NCBI GenBank assembly: GCA_965371785.1
Contig: CBDUZS010000017.1
Coordinates: forward strand, 1 to 44,315
Direction: 5' to 3'
Source: CBDUZS01 sp965371785
GTDB taxonomy: Bacteria; Fermentibacterota; Fermentibacteria; Fermentibacterales; JCC-6
DNA length: 44,315 nt
Below the pieces are notes generated by a model, which was given only the letters and a program-made list of their open reading frames with translations, searched no databases and was not told the origin of the DNA. Below, in pieces: positions 25,137 through 33,590 of the stretch (the stretch's first letter is position 1; each line of letters opens with the position of its first letter). Made by a program: the position numbers and the translations under genes.

Positions 25137-27200
25137 ATGGGAAACCCGGAGACGATCAGAAACATCGGGATATTCGCCCACATCGATGCCGGCAAAACCA
25201 CCGTAACAGAGCATATCCTTTACTACGCAGGCAGGGTTCACCGAATGGGGGACGTGGACCATGGCACAGCGGTAATGGACTGGATGCCACAGGAGCGAGA
25301 GCGCGGCATCACCATTACTTCAGCAGCCACTACATGCGAGTGGCGGGACCACACGATCAACATCATCGATACTCCCGGACATGTCGATTTCACGGCTGAG
25401 GTCGAGCGAAGCCTGAGAGTCCTGGACGGAGGCATCGCAGTTTTCTGCGCTGTAGGTGGTGTCGAACCGCAATCCGAGACCGTGTGGCACCAGGCTAACA
25501 GGTACAATGTTCCCTCGATAGCATTCATCAACAAGATGGACAGACAGGGCGCCGATTTTCCCCGTGTTCTCAAAATGATGCGCGAGATGCTGGGTGTTGT
25601 ACCTATTCCAGTGATTTTGCCCATTGGTTCCGGCACAGGATTCGAGGGCATAATCAACGTACTGGACGAGGAGGCTCTCTACTTCGAAACCGAATCCCTC
25701 GGGACGAAGGTAGTGCACGGAGCGGTACCGGAAGAGTACATCGATTCCGTTGCCCGTGCCCGTGAGCATATCTGGGAAGCAGTTGCCGATCTCGATGAAG
25801 GTGCGATGGAGAGGTTCTTTTCCGGAGATCTGGCAGTACCCGAAGTGAGCCTGCTTCTGCGGAAGGGAACGATAAGCAGGAAATTCGTCCCCGTCCTCTG
25901 CGGAGCAGCGCTGAAGAATATCGGGATTCAGAACATCATGGATGCAATCGTCGACTGGCTGCCCTCTCCGATTGATCTTCCTCCCGTTTCCGGGATTACA
26001 CCTTCGGGAAAAACGGAAATCAGGAACCGCGATGAGAAGGAGCCTTTCACGGGGCTCGTTTTCAAGGTTCAAAGTGATCCTCATCTGGGCAGGCTTGCCT
26101 TCATCCGGGTCTATTCCGGAAGCGCTGTTGATGGACAATCGGTTCTGAACAACAGGACCGGGAAGAAGGAAAGGCTGACCAGGCTGGTCAGGATGCATGC
26201 TGACAAGCGAAGCCACCTGGATCGGATTGTCGCCGGTGACATCGCAGCCGCAGGCCTTCGGAACGCGGCAACGGGAGACACACTCACGGTAACGGGAAAA
26301 CCACTCTCTCTCGAATCGATAGTATTTCCTGAACCGGTTATGCAGATGGCCATCGAACCTGTCAGTACTGCAGACGAGAAGGCTCTGGACGACGCACTGG
26401 CTTCGATGGTGAGCGAAGATCCAAGTTTCCGGGTTGGAACGGACGAAGAATCAGGTCAGACGCTCATTATGGGAATGGGTGAGCTTCACCTTGAGATCAT
26501 CACCGATCGAATCCTGAGAGAGAGAAAGGTCGAGGTCCGCACCGGAAAGCCCCAGGTCTCCTACAGGGAGAGTATCTCCATGATCGGCAGGGGGACGGGT
26601 CAGTTCCAGAGAGCCATACAGGGAAGAGGGCATTTCGGATACGCCGAGATCACGATCAAACCGCTTCAATCGGGAGTCTCGTACGAGAATCTTCTTTCCG
26701 GAGAAGAGCTTCCAAAGCATTTTGCAGGAGCTGTGGAGAAGGGTGTGATGGGTTCGATTGGCGCAGGACCTCTTGCCGCATTTCCGGTTGACGGTGTGCT
26801 GATCCAGCTGACTGGCGCACGGGTTCACGAGACGGATTCCAGCGAACTCGGCTACGCATCCGCAGGGGCAGCAGCCCTCAGAAACGCGCTTGTTGCAGGA
26901 AAACCCTTACTGCGCGAACCGGTTATGAGAATCGATGTACTCTGTCCGGGAAATTACATGGGTGATGTCATTGGTGATATAAATTCAAGGCGTGGAAAGA
27001 TTATCGCAATTGAAGCAACGGGTGACATACAATCGATTCAAGCCAGGGTACCCCTTGCGCAGTTATTTGGTTATACTAGCGCCCTGCGTTCGCTGACACA
27101 GGGGCGTGCCGGCTTCTCAATGCAATTCCAGGACTATGCTGAAGTTGCCGAGAACGTAGCAAGAGAAGTGCTTGGAAAGATGGGTATTATCCTCCGTTAA
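25137..27200 (+). CDS. fusA: translation elongation factor EF-G
   Basis: A GTPase that drives ribosomal translocation and, with RRF, recycling. The 687-aa product has AHIDAGKTT (14-22), switch I/II with ERGITITSAATT and DTPGHVD (catalytic H82), and NKMDR. Domains II-V follow, with HETDSSELGYASAGA in domain IV and VPLAQLFGYTSALRSLTQGRA in domain V. The G-prime insert is divergent. The domain IV tip that normally reads SGGRGQ-Y/F-G is AIQGRGHFG (493-501). Position directly after rpsG supports it being the housekeeping EF-G rather than a stray paralogue. No tuf follows; rpsJ starts 42 nt later. Confidence 0.94.
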   Translation: MGNPETIRNIGIFAHIDAGKTTVTEHILYYAGRVHRMGDVDHGTAVMDWMPQERERGITITSAATTCEWRDHTINIIDTPGHVDFTAEVERSLRVLDGGIAVFCAVGGVEPQSETVWHQANRYNVPSIAFINKMDRQGADFPRVLKMMREMLGVVPIPVILPIGSGTGFEGIINVLDEEALYFETESLGTKVVHGAVPEEYIDSVARAREHIWEAVADLDEGAMERFFSGDLAVPEVSLLLRKGTISRKFVPVLCGAALKNIGIQNIMDAIVDWLPSPIDLPPVSGITPSGKTEIRNRDEKEPFTGLVFKVQSDPHLGRLAFIRVYSGSAVDGQSVLNNRTGKKERLTRLVRMHADKRSHLDRIVAGDIAAAGLRNAATGDTLTVTGKPLSLESIVFPEPVMQMAIEPVSTADEKALDDALASMVSEDPSFRVGTDEESGQTLIMGMGELHLEIITDRILRERKVEVRTGKPQVSYRESISMIGRGTGQFQRAIQGRGHFGYAEITIKPLQSGVSYENLLSGEELPKHFAGAVEKGVMGSIGAGPLAAFPVDGVLIQLTGARVHETDSSELGYASAGAAALRNALVAGKPLLREPVMRIDVLCPGNYMGDVIGDINSRRGKIIAIEATGDIQSIQARVPLAQLFGYTSALRSLTQGRAGFSMQFQDYAEVAENVAREVLGKMGIILR

Positions 27201-27242
27201 CCGGAGGCCGGATAAAAAGACAGTTATAGGGCAGGAGACGGA

Positions 27243-27548
27243 TTGAATTCCACGAAGATGAGAATCAGGCTCAGAGCATACGACCACAGGCTACTTGACA
27301 GGTCGGCCGCGAACATAGTTCGGGGAGTGACCCAGACCGGAGCCAGAGTCGCCGGACCGATTCCTCTTCCAACGAAGAGGTCTGTGATTACGGTTCTGAG
27401 GAGTCCACATGTCGACAAGAAGTCTCGTGAGCAGTTCGAAATAAAGATTCACTCTCGCCTGATCGAGATAAGGGATCCTAACGAACAGACGACCGAAGCC
27501 CTGAGACGTTTGAACGTTCCCGCAGGCGTAGACGTCGAGATCAAGTAA
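27243..27548 (+). CDS. rpsJ: 30S ribosomal protein S10
   Basis: A head-domain protein that also serves as NusE with NusB in antitermination. The 101-aa product contains MRIRLRAYDHRLLD, GPIPLPTKR and RSPHVDKKSREQFE. The TTG at 27243 is chosen because AGGAG (27233-27237) is five bases upstream; the ATG at 27258 would be 20 bases away. It is the first gene of the S10 group but is separated from rplC by an unusually long 143-nt spacer. Confidence 0.96.
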   Translation: MNSTKMRIRLRAYDHRLLDRSAANIVRGVTQTGARVAGPIPLPTKRSVITVLRSPHVDKKSREQFEIKIHSRLIEIRDPNEQTTEALRRLNVPAGVDVEIK

Positions 27549-27569
27549 ATCGCAGAACCAGTTCCTTAC

Positions 27570-27590
27570 TGATCCGGTACTTCCGGATTA
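27570..27590 (+). promoter_or_regulatory. hairpin in the 143-nt rpsJ-rplC spacer
   Basis: TGATCCGG (27570-27577) pairs with CCGGATTA (27583-27590) around TACTT, giving an 8-bp stem with one G-U. A weaker GGGAA/TTCCC hairpin follows around 27612-27630. The spacer 27549-27691 is much longer than any other gap between rpsJ and rplO and has no open reading frame of its own. It could carry an internal promoter or an r-protein binding site; I see no convincing -35/-10 pair. Confidence 0.4.
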
Positions 27591-27691
27591 AGAGGAAACC
27601 GTACTGATCGGGGAAGGCGGTATTCCCGGCAGACGGAAGACAGAAACGCTTGTCCCCCGCCTCGATGGGACTTCAGCGATGGGAAGTGAGT

Positions 27692-28324
27692 ATGAGCGGG
27701 ATAATGGCTCGTAAGATAGGTATGACCCGCCTGTTCGCAGATGACGGGAAAGTCATACCTGTTACCGTGCTTGAAGCTGAACCATGCCCTGTCGTCCAGA
27801 TCATGACGGACGAGAGAGATGGTTATCAGGCGATACAGATAGGCTACAGGCCCACCAGGAAAAGCAGGCTGGGAAAGCCGCTTCTCGGACATCTGGAGAA
27901 GAGTGGAGCTCCTCCCGTTTCCAGACTGAAAGAAGTTCCCGTTTCATCCAGAAAGGTGAAAGAGGGGGACAGTTTTACGGTTGAGATGTTCGCGCCCGGT
28001 GAGAAGGTCGATATCACGGGTTTCTCCAAGGGTAAGGGCTTTCAGGGGGTTGTCAAACGTCATGGTTTCAAGTGTGGAGACTCCTCCCATGGATGCAAGT
28101 CCAAGAGGGTACCGGGCTCTATCGGTCAGTGCGCCACGCCCGGAAGGGTCTGGAAGAACAAGAAGATGCCGGGTCATACCGGAAACAGCAGGATAACCGT
28201 CAAGAACCTGGAGATCGTAAGAATCGATCCGGAAAAGAACCTCCTGATCGTCAAGGGTGCCGTGCCGGGATCCCGGAACGGATACCTCCTCATCAGGAAA
28301 CGACTCCGGGGAGGTGAGAAGTAA
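27692..28324 (+). CDS. rplC: 50S ribosomal protein L3
   Basis: An early assembly protein whose loop reaches toward the peptidyl-transferase centre. The 210-aa product starts MSGIMARKIGMTRLF at ATG 27692, five bases after GGGAAG. The conserved KGKGFQGVVKRHGF and the RVPGSIGQCATPGRVWKNKKMPGH-type region are present, including the Gln that is methylated in proteobacteria. It is followed after two bases by rplD. Confidence 0.97.
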   Translation: MSGIMARKIGMTRLFADDGKVIPVTVLEAEPCPVVQIMTDERDGYQAIQIGYRPTRKSRLGKPLLGHLEKSGAPPVSRLKEVPVSSRKVKEGDSFTVEMFAPGEKVDITGFSKGKGFQGVVKRHGFKCGDSSHGCKSKRVPGSIGQCATPGRVWKNKKMPGHTGNSRITVKNLEIVRIDPEKNLLIVKGAVPGSRNGYLLIRKRLRGGEK

Positions 28325-28326
28325 TC

Positions 28327-28947
28327 ATGGCAGAAGCAAGAATCTACTCCATGAACGGTGAGGAGATCGGTATCCAGGAGCTTCCGCTGGAGGCCTTCGG
28401 AACCGGTGTCTCCACTCACATCCTGTGGGAAGTAGTGAGAGCCGAACAGGTTAATCGAAGAAAGAGAATAGCCTCCACGCTCTCCAGGAGCATGGTGAGG
28501 GGATCGGGCAGGAAGCCATGGCGTCAGAAGCACACGGGTCGAGCCAGATCCGGCTCTGCCAAGTCACCCATCTGGCGTGGCGGCGGAGTAGCCTTCGGGC
28601 CGCAGTTCCGGACCTGGAAGCTAAAGGTCAACCGGAAGGTCCGCAGGAAGGCACTTGCCGGAATTCTCACAGAGCGCCTTGATGAAGGCAATCTCCGTGT
28701 GATCCGGGATCTCAGAAGTGAAAACGGAAAGACCGCAGACATTGCCGGAATGCTTGCTAACCTTGATTGCTCTGGCAGGAGAACGGTCATTCTGACAGAT
28801 GACCCCATGATCTTCCGCGCAGCGGGCAACATTCCAAGGGTCGACGCAATCAGTGCACATAGCGTTCCGGTCGGAATGCTCGTCGACGCCGAGGTGGTTC
28901 TTCTCTCCGAGGATGCCATAGACATCTTGAAGGAGAGGGTGAAGTAG
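28327..28947 (+). CDS. rplD: 50S ribosomal protein L4
   Basis: L4 lines the exit tunnel with its extended loop and in E. coli also autoregulates the S10 operon. The 206-aa product contains the loop motif GRKPWRQKHTGRARSGS with the following SPIWRGGGVAFGP. The C-terminal part carries the VDAISAHSVPVGMLVDAEVVLL helix-strand typical of the family. It overlaps neither neighbour; rplW starts two bases later. Confidence 0.97.
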   Translation: MAEARIYSMNGEEIGIQELPLEAFGTGVSTHILWEVVRAEQVNRRKRIASTLSRSMVRGSGRKPWRQKHTGRARSGSAKSPIWRGGGVAFGPQFRTWKLKVNRKVRRKALAGILTERLDEGNLRVIRDLRSENGKTADIAGMLANLDCSGRRTVILTDDPMIFRAAGNIPRVDAISAHSVPVGMLVDAEVVLLSEDAIDILKERVK

Positions 28948-28948
28948 C

Positions 28949-29236
28949 ATGAGGGCAAGACAGATAATACTGGAACCTATCATAACCGAGAAAACTACAA
29001 TCGCCCGTGAGAACAGTAACAAGTACTGCTTCAGAGTCATACCCAGGGCGACAAAGGGCCAGATCGCAAATGCAATCGAGGAGATTTTCAGCGTGACGGT
29101 GACCGAAGTCCGAACGATCCGGATGCGTGGCAAGATGAAGCGCCTGGGTCGGAACATCGGACGCAGACCTTCATGGAAGAAGGCGATCGTCACCCTTTCC
29201 GAAGGCGACACGGTCGACTTCTTCGAGGGGGTATAG
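28949..29236 (+). CDS. rplW: 50S ribosomal protein L23
   Basis: L23 sits at the tunnel exit and docks signal recognition particle and trigger factor. The 95-aa product begins MRARQIILEPIITEKTT, contains NKYCFRVIPRATKGQIANAI, and has the basic loop followed by WKKAIVTLSEGD. The length is normal. Confidence 0.96.
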   Translation: MRARQIILEPIITEKTTIARENSNKYCFRVIPRATKGQIANAIEEIFSVTVTEVRTIRMRGKMKRLGRNIGRRPSWKKAIVTLSEGDTVDFFEGV

Positions 29237-29238
29237 GA

Positions 29239-30081
29239 ATGGGTATGAAGAGATGGAAACCCGTTACCCCCGGAACCAGGTTCAAGGTTTCACCCGACTT
29301 CAGTGAAATAACGAGGAACTACGGAGAAAAGTCCCTCATGGAGCCTCTGAAGAGTACGGCTGGCCGCAACAACATGGGCCGGATCACATCAAGACACAGG
29401 GGAGGCGGTCACAAGCGGCTCTACAGACGGATTGACTTCAAGCGGAACAAGCATGGAATTCCCGGAAGAGTGACAACGATCGAATACGACCCGAACAGGT
29501 CCGCAAGAATTGCGCTGATCGTCTACTCGGATGGTGAGAAGAGGTACATTCTTGCACCCGAGGGGTTGAGTGTCGGGCAGACGGTTCTATCCGGGTCCGC
29601 AGCTCCACCCGAGATAGGTAATCATCTTCCACTTGATAGAATTCCTCTCGGATCGATGATACACAATGTTGAAATGAAACCGGGCAAGGGTGGGCAGATC
29701 GCCAGGTCTGCAGGATCTGGTGTTCAGCTGATGGCCCGCGAAGACAGATGGGCTACTCTCAGAATGCCGTCGCGAGAGATACGCAGGATACTGGTCAGCT
29801 GCATGGCGACAATGGGTGCAGTAGGCAATGCCGAGCATTTCCTTGTCGTTCCCGGAAAGGCCGGTCGAGAGAGATGGCGGGGGCGAAGACCCCATGTCCG
29901 CGGTGTAGCCATGAATCCGGTTGACCATCCAATGGGTGGAGGCGAAGGGAAGTCCAGCGGCGGACGACATCCCTGCTCACCATGGGGTCAGCTGTCAAAG
30001 GGCCTCAGGACCAGGAAGAAGGGCAAGCCTTCTGATCGCCTGATCAGCAGAAGAAGACCCACTGGAAAGAGGAGGAGGTAA
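29239..30081 (+). CDS. rplB: 50S ribosomal protein L2
   Basis: L2 is essential for subunit association and the peptidyl-transferase region. The 280-aa product has GRNNMGRITSRHRGGGHK near the N-terminus and the universal MNPVDHPMGGGEGKSSGGRHP with the key His. The ATG at 29239, seven bases after a GAGGGGG site, gives the family start MGMKRWKPVTPGTR; the frame open upstream of it lies inside rplW. Confidence 0.97.
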   Translation: MGMKRWKPVTPGTRFKVSPDFSEITRNYGEKSLMEPLKSTAGRNNMGRITSRHRGGGHKRLYRRIDFKRNKHGIPGRVTTIEYDPNRSARIALIVYSDGEKRYILAPEGLSVGQTVLSGSAAPPEIGNHLPLDRIPLGSMIHNVEMKPGKGGQIARSAGSGVQLMAREDRWATLRMPSREIRRILVSCMATMGAVGNAEHFLVVPGKAGRERWRGRRPHVRGVAMNPVDHPMGGGEGKSSGGRHPCSPWGQLSKGLRTRKKGKPSDRLISRRRPTGKRRR

Positions 30082-30086
30082 ATCTG

Positions 30087-30356
30087 ATGACTCGTTCACT
30101 GAAGAAGGGACCATACATCGATGATAAGCTCTTCCTCAAAGTGGAGAAGATGGAAGAATCGGGAGACCGTAAGGTCATCAAGACATGGTCCAGGAGATCC
30201 ACAATACCTCCCGAGTTCGTTGGTCATACGTTCGCAGTTCACAACGGTCGAAAGTTCATTCCCGTTTACGTTGTGGAGAACATGGTCGGCCATAAGCTCG
30301 GTGAATTCTCTCCGACACGTACTTTCCGCGGTCACCGCGAGAAGAAAATGAAGTAG
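30087..30356 (+). CDS. rpsS: 30S ribosomal protein S19
   Basis: A head protein touching the A-site tRNA and S13. The 89-aa product shows MTRSLKKGPYIDDKL, the central TWSRRSTIPPEFVGHTFAVHNG region and the KLGEFSPTRTFRGH tail. It is preceded by GGAGG at the end of rplB. Confidence 0.97.
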   Translation: MTRSLKKGPYIDDKLFLKVEKMEESGDRKVIKTWSRRSTIPPEFVGHTFAVHNGRKFIPVYVVENMVGHKLGEFSPTRTFRGHREKKMK

Positions 30357-30364
30357 GGGGGATC

Positions 30365-30730
30365 ATGGAAGCAATAGCCAGGGCGCGATTCGTCAGAGTT
30401 CCTCCCCGGAAAGCACGCCAGGTTGCAGACCTGATCAGAGGCAAGACGGTGAATCAGGCTCTTTCGATACTCTTTACCGTTCCAAAGAACGCTTCCCGGA
30501 TCCTGGAAAAGACCCTCGACTCCGCAGTTGCTAACGCGATTCAGAAGGCGGAGGGCTCCAAGCTCGATATAGACGAACTAACCGTCTCCAGGATTACGGT
30601 TGACAAGGGTCCCATGATCATGCGCTGGAAGCCCAGAGCAAGGGGCAGAGCGACGAAAATTCGTCACAGGACAAGTCATATAACAGTTACTGTTGCCAGT
30701 AAGGCAGCCGGACTAGAACGAGAGGAGTAG
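30365..30730 (+). CDS. rplV: 50S ribosomal protein L22
   Basis: L22 has a long hairpin lining the exit tunnel near the macrolide site. The 121-aa product contains VRVPPRKARQVADLIRG, the tunnel hairpin GPMIMRWKPRARGRATKI and the terminal HRTSHITVTV strand. GGGGGGATC precedes the ATG. It is two bases from rpsC. Confidence 0.97.
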   Translation: MEAIARARFVRVPPRKARQVADLIRGKTVNQALSILFTVPKNASRILEKTLDSAVANAIQKAEGSKLDIDELTVSRITVDKGPMIMRWKPRARGRATKIRHRTSHITVTVASKAAGLEREE

Positions 30731-30732
30731 CA

Positions 30733-31386
30733 TTGGGTCAGAAGACCAATCCTATCGGTCTCCGGCTTGGCATTAGTCGTGGCTGGGATTCGATCTGGTT
30801 TGCCAGGGGCAGAACGTTTGCTCAGCATCTCGAGGAGGATGTCCGGATAAGGAAGTACATCCGTCGCCGCCTCGACCGGGCACAGATCTCCAGGATCTGC
30901 ATCGAGCGAAAGCCACAGGAAGTACAGGTAACGATTCATACCGCCAGAGCCGGGCTGGTAATAGGCAGCAGGGGAAGTACGATTGACAAGCTCACGAAGG
31001 AGCTCAACTTCCTTACCGGCAAGACGGTAAAAACGAAAGTGGAAGAAGTTCGCCAGCCTGAGCGAGATGCCATCCTGGTCGCAGAGAATATCGCAAGACA
31101 GCTCGAGAACAGGATATCCGTACGCAGAGCAATGAAGAGAGCGATCTCGGATGCCATAAGAACGGGTGCAGAAGGTATCAAGATCTCCTGTGCAGGACGC
31201 CTCGGCGGGGCTGAAATGTCAAGAGTGAACACTTACCATGAGGGAAGGGTTCCTCTCCACACTCTCAGAGCCGACATTGATTTCGCCAAATGCATCTCCA
31301 GGACTACCTACGGTGTTATCGGTGTGAAGGTCTGGATCTTCAATGGAGAAGTTCATGAAGTTCCAGGCTCTGATGCCGGCGAATAG
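30733..31386 (+). CDS. rpsC: 30S ribosomal protein S3
   Basis: S3 lines the mRNA entry tunnel. The 217-aa product starts from TTG with MGQKTNPIGLRLGISRGWDS. It has the KH domain around GLVIGSRGSTIDKLTKEL and the C-terminal GRLGGAEMSR, EGRVPLHTLRADIDF and YGVIGVKVWI segments. A GAGGAG site lies directly upstream at the end of rplV. Confidence 0.97.
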   Translation: MGQKTNPIGLRLGISRGWDSIWFARGRTFAQHLEEDVRIRKYIRRRLDRAQISRICIERKPQEVQVTIHTARAGLVIGSRGSTIDKLTKELNFLTGKTVKTKVEEVRQPERDAILVAENIARQLENRISVRRAMKRAISDAIRTGAEGIKISCAGRLGGAEMSRVNTYHEGRVPLHTLRADIDFAKCISRTTYGVIGVKVWIFNGEVHEVPGSDAGE

Positions 31387-31399
31387 CAGGTGATTCACA

Positions 31400-31825
31400 A
31401 TGTTGATGCCCAAGAGAACCAAGTTCAGGAAACAGCACCGGGGAAGGATGCGGGGACGCGCCAAAGGTGGAGATACCGTTGCTTTTGGCGAGTATGGACT
31501 CCAGTCTATGTCTCCAGCCTGGGTCACTAGTGCTCAAATAGAATCGGCAAGAGTCGCAATCACCAGGCATGTCAAGAGAGGCGGAAAGGTCTGGATAAGG
31601 ATCTTCCCCGACAAGCCGGTGACCTCGACACCTGCCGAGACACGAATGGGTAAGGGCAAGGGAGCGGTTGACCACTGGGTTGCAGTGATCAAACCAGGTC
31701 GGATAATGTTCGAAATAGAAGGTGTGAGTTTCAGTGATGCTCAGGAAGCGATGAGGCTTGCCAGTCACAAACTCCCTATAAAGACACGCTTTGTTGTCCG
31801 TGACAAGGAGGAGGTTGCCAGATGA
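31400..31825 (+). CDS. rplP: 50S ribosomal protein L16
   Basis: L16 organises the A-site region of the large subunit. The 141-aa product starts MLMPKRTKFRKQHRGRMRG. The ATG at 31400 gives the family's MLMPKR start and lies seven bases after AGGTG. IFPDKPVTSTPAETRMGKGKG is conserved. It overlaps rpmC by ATGA. Confidence 0.97.
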   Translation: MLMPKRTKFRKQHRGRMRGRAKGGDTVAFGEYGLQSMSPAWVTSAQIESARVAITRHVKRGGKVWIRIFPDKPVTSTPAETRMGKGKGAVDHWVAVIKPGRIMFEIEGVSFSDAQEAMRLASHKLPIKTRFVVRDKEEVAR

Positions 31826-32040
31826 AGGCACACGAACTCCGGACAATAGGCCGGGAGGAGTTGATATCCCGGATGGAGGAACTCCAGCAGGAGATCTTCA
31901 ATCTGAGGTTCAGGAAGGCGACTCAGCAGCTGGACAACCCCCTCAGGATGAGAGCTGTCCGCCGGGAATATGCCAGGGCTGTCACCATTCTTCGTGAGTT
32001 CGATCTGGGTATCGAGACCGGCTCAGATGAAGGGAGTTAA
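31822..32040 (+). CDS. rpmC: 50S ribosomal protein L29
   Basis: A small two-helix protein near the tunnel exit. The 72-aa product shows MKAHELRTIGREEL, the LQQEIFNLRFRKATQQLDNP signature and RAVRREYARAVTILRE. It has a short acidic tail (IETGSDEGS) slightly longer than usual. It starts inside the rplP stop (ATGA). Confidence 0.96.
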   Translation: MKAHELRTIGREELISRMEELQQEIFNLRFRKATQQLDNPLRMRAVRREYARAVTILREFDLGIETGSDEGS

Positions 32041-32042
32041 CC

Positions 32043-32306
32043 ATGGCTGAAGCAACTGGTGGAAGCAGGCGTGTTCTCAAAGGGACTGTCGTTTCCGACT
32101 CCATGGATAAGACAGTTGTGGTGGAGGTGACGATCCTCAAGGCGCATCCGGTTTACCGGAAGCGATTCCGGAAAACCAGAAAGTTCTATGCGCATGACGA
32201 ACAGAACCAGTGTCAGGTGGGTGATGTGGTCATCATTACCGAGACTCGACCCTACTCGAAGACAAAACGCTGGCGTCTGACAGATGTAGTTCAGAAGGCG
32301 CGGTAG
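32043..32306 (+). CDS. rpsQ: 30S ribosomal protein S17
   Basis: A primary 16S-binding protein with an OB fold. The 87-aa product includes LKGTVVSDSMDKTVVVEV, HPVYRKRFRKTRKFYAHDE and GDVVIITETRPYSKTKRW. It is two bases after rpmC, preceded by GGGAGTTAACC. Confidence 0.97.
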   Translation: MAEATGGSRRVLKGTVVSDSMDKTVVVEVTILKAHPVYRKRFRKTRKFYAHDEQNQCQVGDVVIITETRPYSKTKRWRLTDVVQKAR

Positions 32307-32316
32307 GGAGCCGGTA

Positions 32317-32682
32317 ATGATACAGCAGGAATCAAGATTGAATGTAGCAGACAACTCCGGTGCCCGACGAGTGCTCTGCATAAAGGTTCTCGGTGGTACG
32401 AGGAGAAGATACGCCAGGATCGGTGACGTCATTGTGGTAACCGTGAAGGAAGCGATTCCAAACGGAACCGTGAAGAAGAGCGAAGTTCGCAGAGCTGTAG
32501 TGGTCCGAACCAGGAAGGAACTCAACAGACCGGATGGTTCATCCGTGAGATTCGACGACAACGCAGCCGTGATCCTGGACGATTCGAACCAGCCCGTGGC
32601 TACGAGAATATTCGGTCCTGTCGGACGAGAGTTGAGAGAGAATTTCATGAAGATAGTATCTCTTGCTCCGGAGGTTATCTGA
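32317..32682 (+). CDS. rplN: 50S ribosomal protein L14
   Basis: An interface protein that binds the silencing factor RsfS and contacts h14 of 16S rRNA. The 121-aa product starts MIQQESRLNVADNSGARRVLCIKVLGG and ends with GPVGRELRENFMKIVSLAPEV, both diagnostic. Its stop overlaps the rplX start by one base (TGATG). Confidence 0.97.
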   Translation: MIQQESRLNVADNSGARRVLCIKVLGGTRRRYARIGDVIVVTVKEAIPNGTVKKSEVRRAVVVRTRKELNRPDGSSVRFDDNAAVILDDSNQPVATRIFGPVGRELRENFMKIVSLAPEVI

Positions 32683-32999
32683 TGCATATCAGAAAGGGTG
32701 ACAAGGTTCTCGTCCTCTCCGGAAACGAGCGAGGGAAGAGTGGGAAAGTCCTCAAGGTTTTCCCCGGGACTTCCAGGGCGATCGTGGAGAGCCTCAACTT
32801 CATCAAGAGACATACAAGGCCATCTTCCAAGAATCAGCAGGGTGGAATAATCCAGAAGGAAGCACCCATGCACGTATCGAATCTGAGGCTGGTCTGCCCC
32901 GGCTGCGGCAAGGCAGCGGGAGTAACACATGTCCGCGATGCAGAGAACAAACTCGCCCGGGAATGCAAGGCTTGCGGCGAGAGAACGAGTACAGGTTAG
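32682..32999 (+). CDS. rplX: 50S ribosomal protein L24 with a zinc ribbon
   Basis: An assembly initiator at the tunnel exit. The 105-aa product has the KOW motif around KGDKVLVLSGNERGKSGKV. The C-terminal half carries two CxxC pairs, C72/C75 and C95/C98, which would bind zinc; many bacterial L24 proteins lack these cysteines. Translational coupling with rplN is likely. Confidence 0.96.
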   Translation: MHIRKGDKVLVLSGNERGKSGKVLKVFPGTSRAIVESLNFIKRHTRPSSKNQQGGIIQKEAPMHVSNLRLVCPGCGKAAGVTHVRDAENKLARECKACGERTSTG

Positions 33000-33016
33000 G
33001 GGAAGGAGCGCAGTAC

Positions 33017-33577
33017 GTGGATAGATACATACCGAGATTAAAGCAGATCTACGTTGACGAAACCCTCCCCAGGCTTCAGGAGCGTTTCGAGTTCGATAAT
33101 GTAAACGAGATTCCCAGGCCCACAAAGGTCGTGTTGAACATGGGGCTCGGCAAGGAAGCGATGGACAACGCAAACAACATCACCAATGCCGTTACCCAGA
33201 TGGAAACGATCTCCGGTCAGAAATGCGTGGTTGCGAATGCGAAACGATCGATAGCCGGTTTTCGACTCAGAGAGGGCATGCCAGTTGGCGTCTTCACCAC
33301 TCTCCGGGGAGAGAAGATGTGGGAATTTCTCGACAGACTGATAAACTTCGCACTTCCCCAGGTAAGAGACTTCAGAGGATTGTCCCCGAAGGGATTTGAC
33401 GGAAGAGGGAACTTCAACTTCGGCGTCGAAGAGCAGGCGATCTTTCCCGAGATCAACGTGGACAAGATCGATAAATTCAGGGGAATGAACATAACAATAG
33501 TAACCACCGCGCCTACTGATGAGCAGGGCCTTGAGCTCCTTAAATGCCTGGGCATGCCATTCAGAACCAGCGGGTGA
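33017..33577 (+). CDS. rplE: 50S ribosomal protein L5
   Basis: L5 binds 5S rRNA in the central protuberance. The 186-aa product starts MDRYIPRLKQIYVDE from GTG 33017, eight bases after AAGGAG. PRPTKVVLNMGLG, the VANAKRSIAGFRLREGMPVG segment and GRGNFNFGVEEQAIFPEI are conserved. The upstream in-frame reading overlaps rplX and is not used here. Confidence 0.97.
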   Translation: MDRYIPRLKQIYVDETLPRLQERFEFDNVNEIPRPTKVVLNMGLGKEAMDNANNITNAVTQMETISGQKCVVANAKRSIAGFRLREGMPVGVFTTLRGEKMWEFLDRLINFALPQVRDFRGLSPKGFDGRGNFNFGVEEQAIFPEINVDKIDKFRGMNITIVTTAPTDEQGLELLKCLGMPFRTSG

Positions 33578-33590
33578 CAGGGAGCGGGTA

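Noticed and set aside
27191..27207. CCTCCG/CGGAGG hairpin over the fusA stop as a terminator
   Set aside because: No U-run follows and rpsJ with its own ribosome site starts 36 nt later; it is at most a minor structure.
32037..33173. 378-codon open frame on the - strand
   Set aside because: It is antisense to rpsQ, rplN, rplX and rplE, is Ser/Leu/Arg-rich and has no family pattern.
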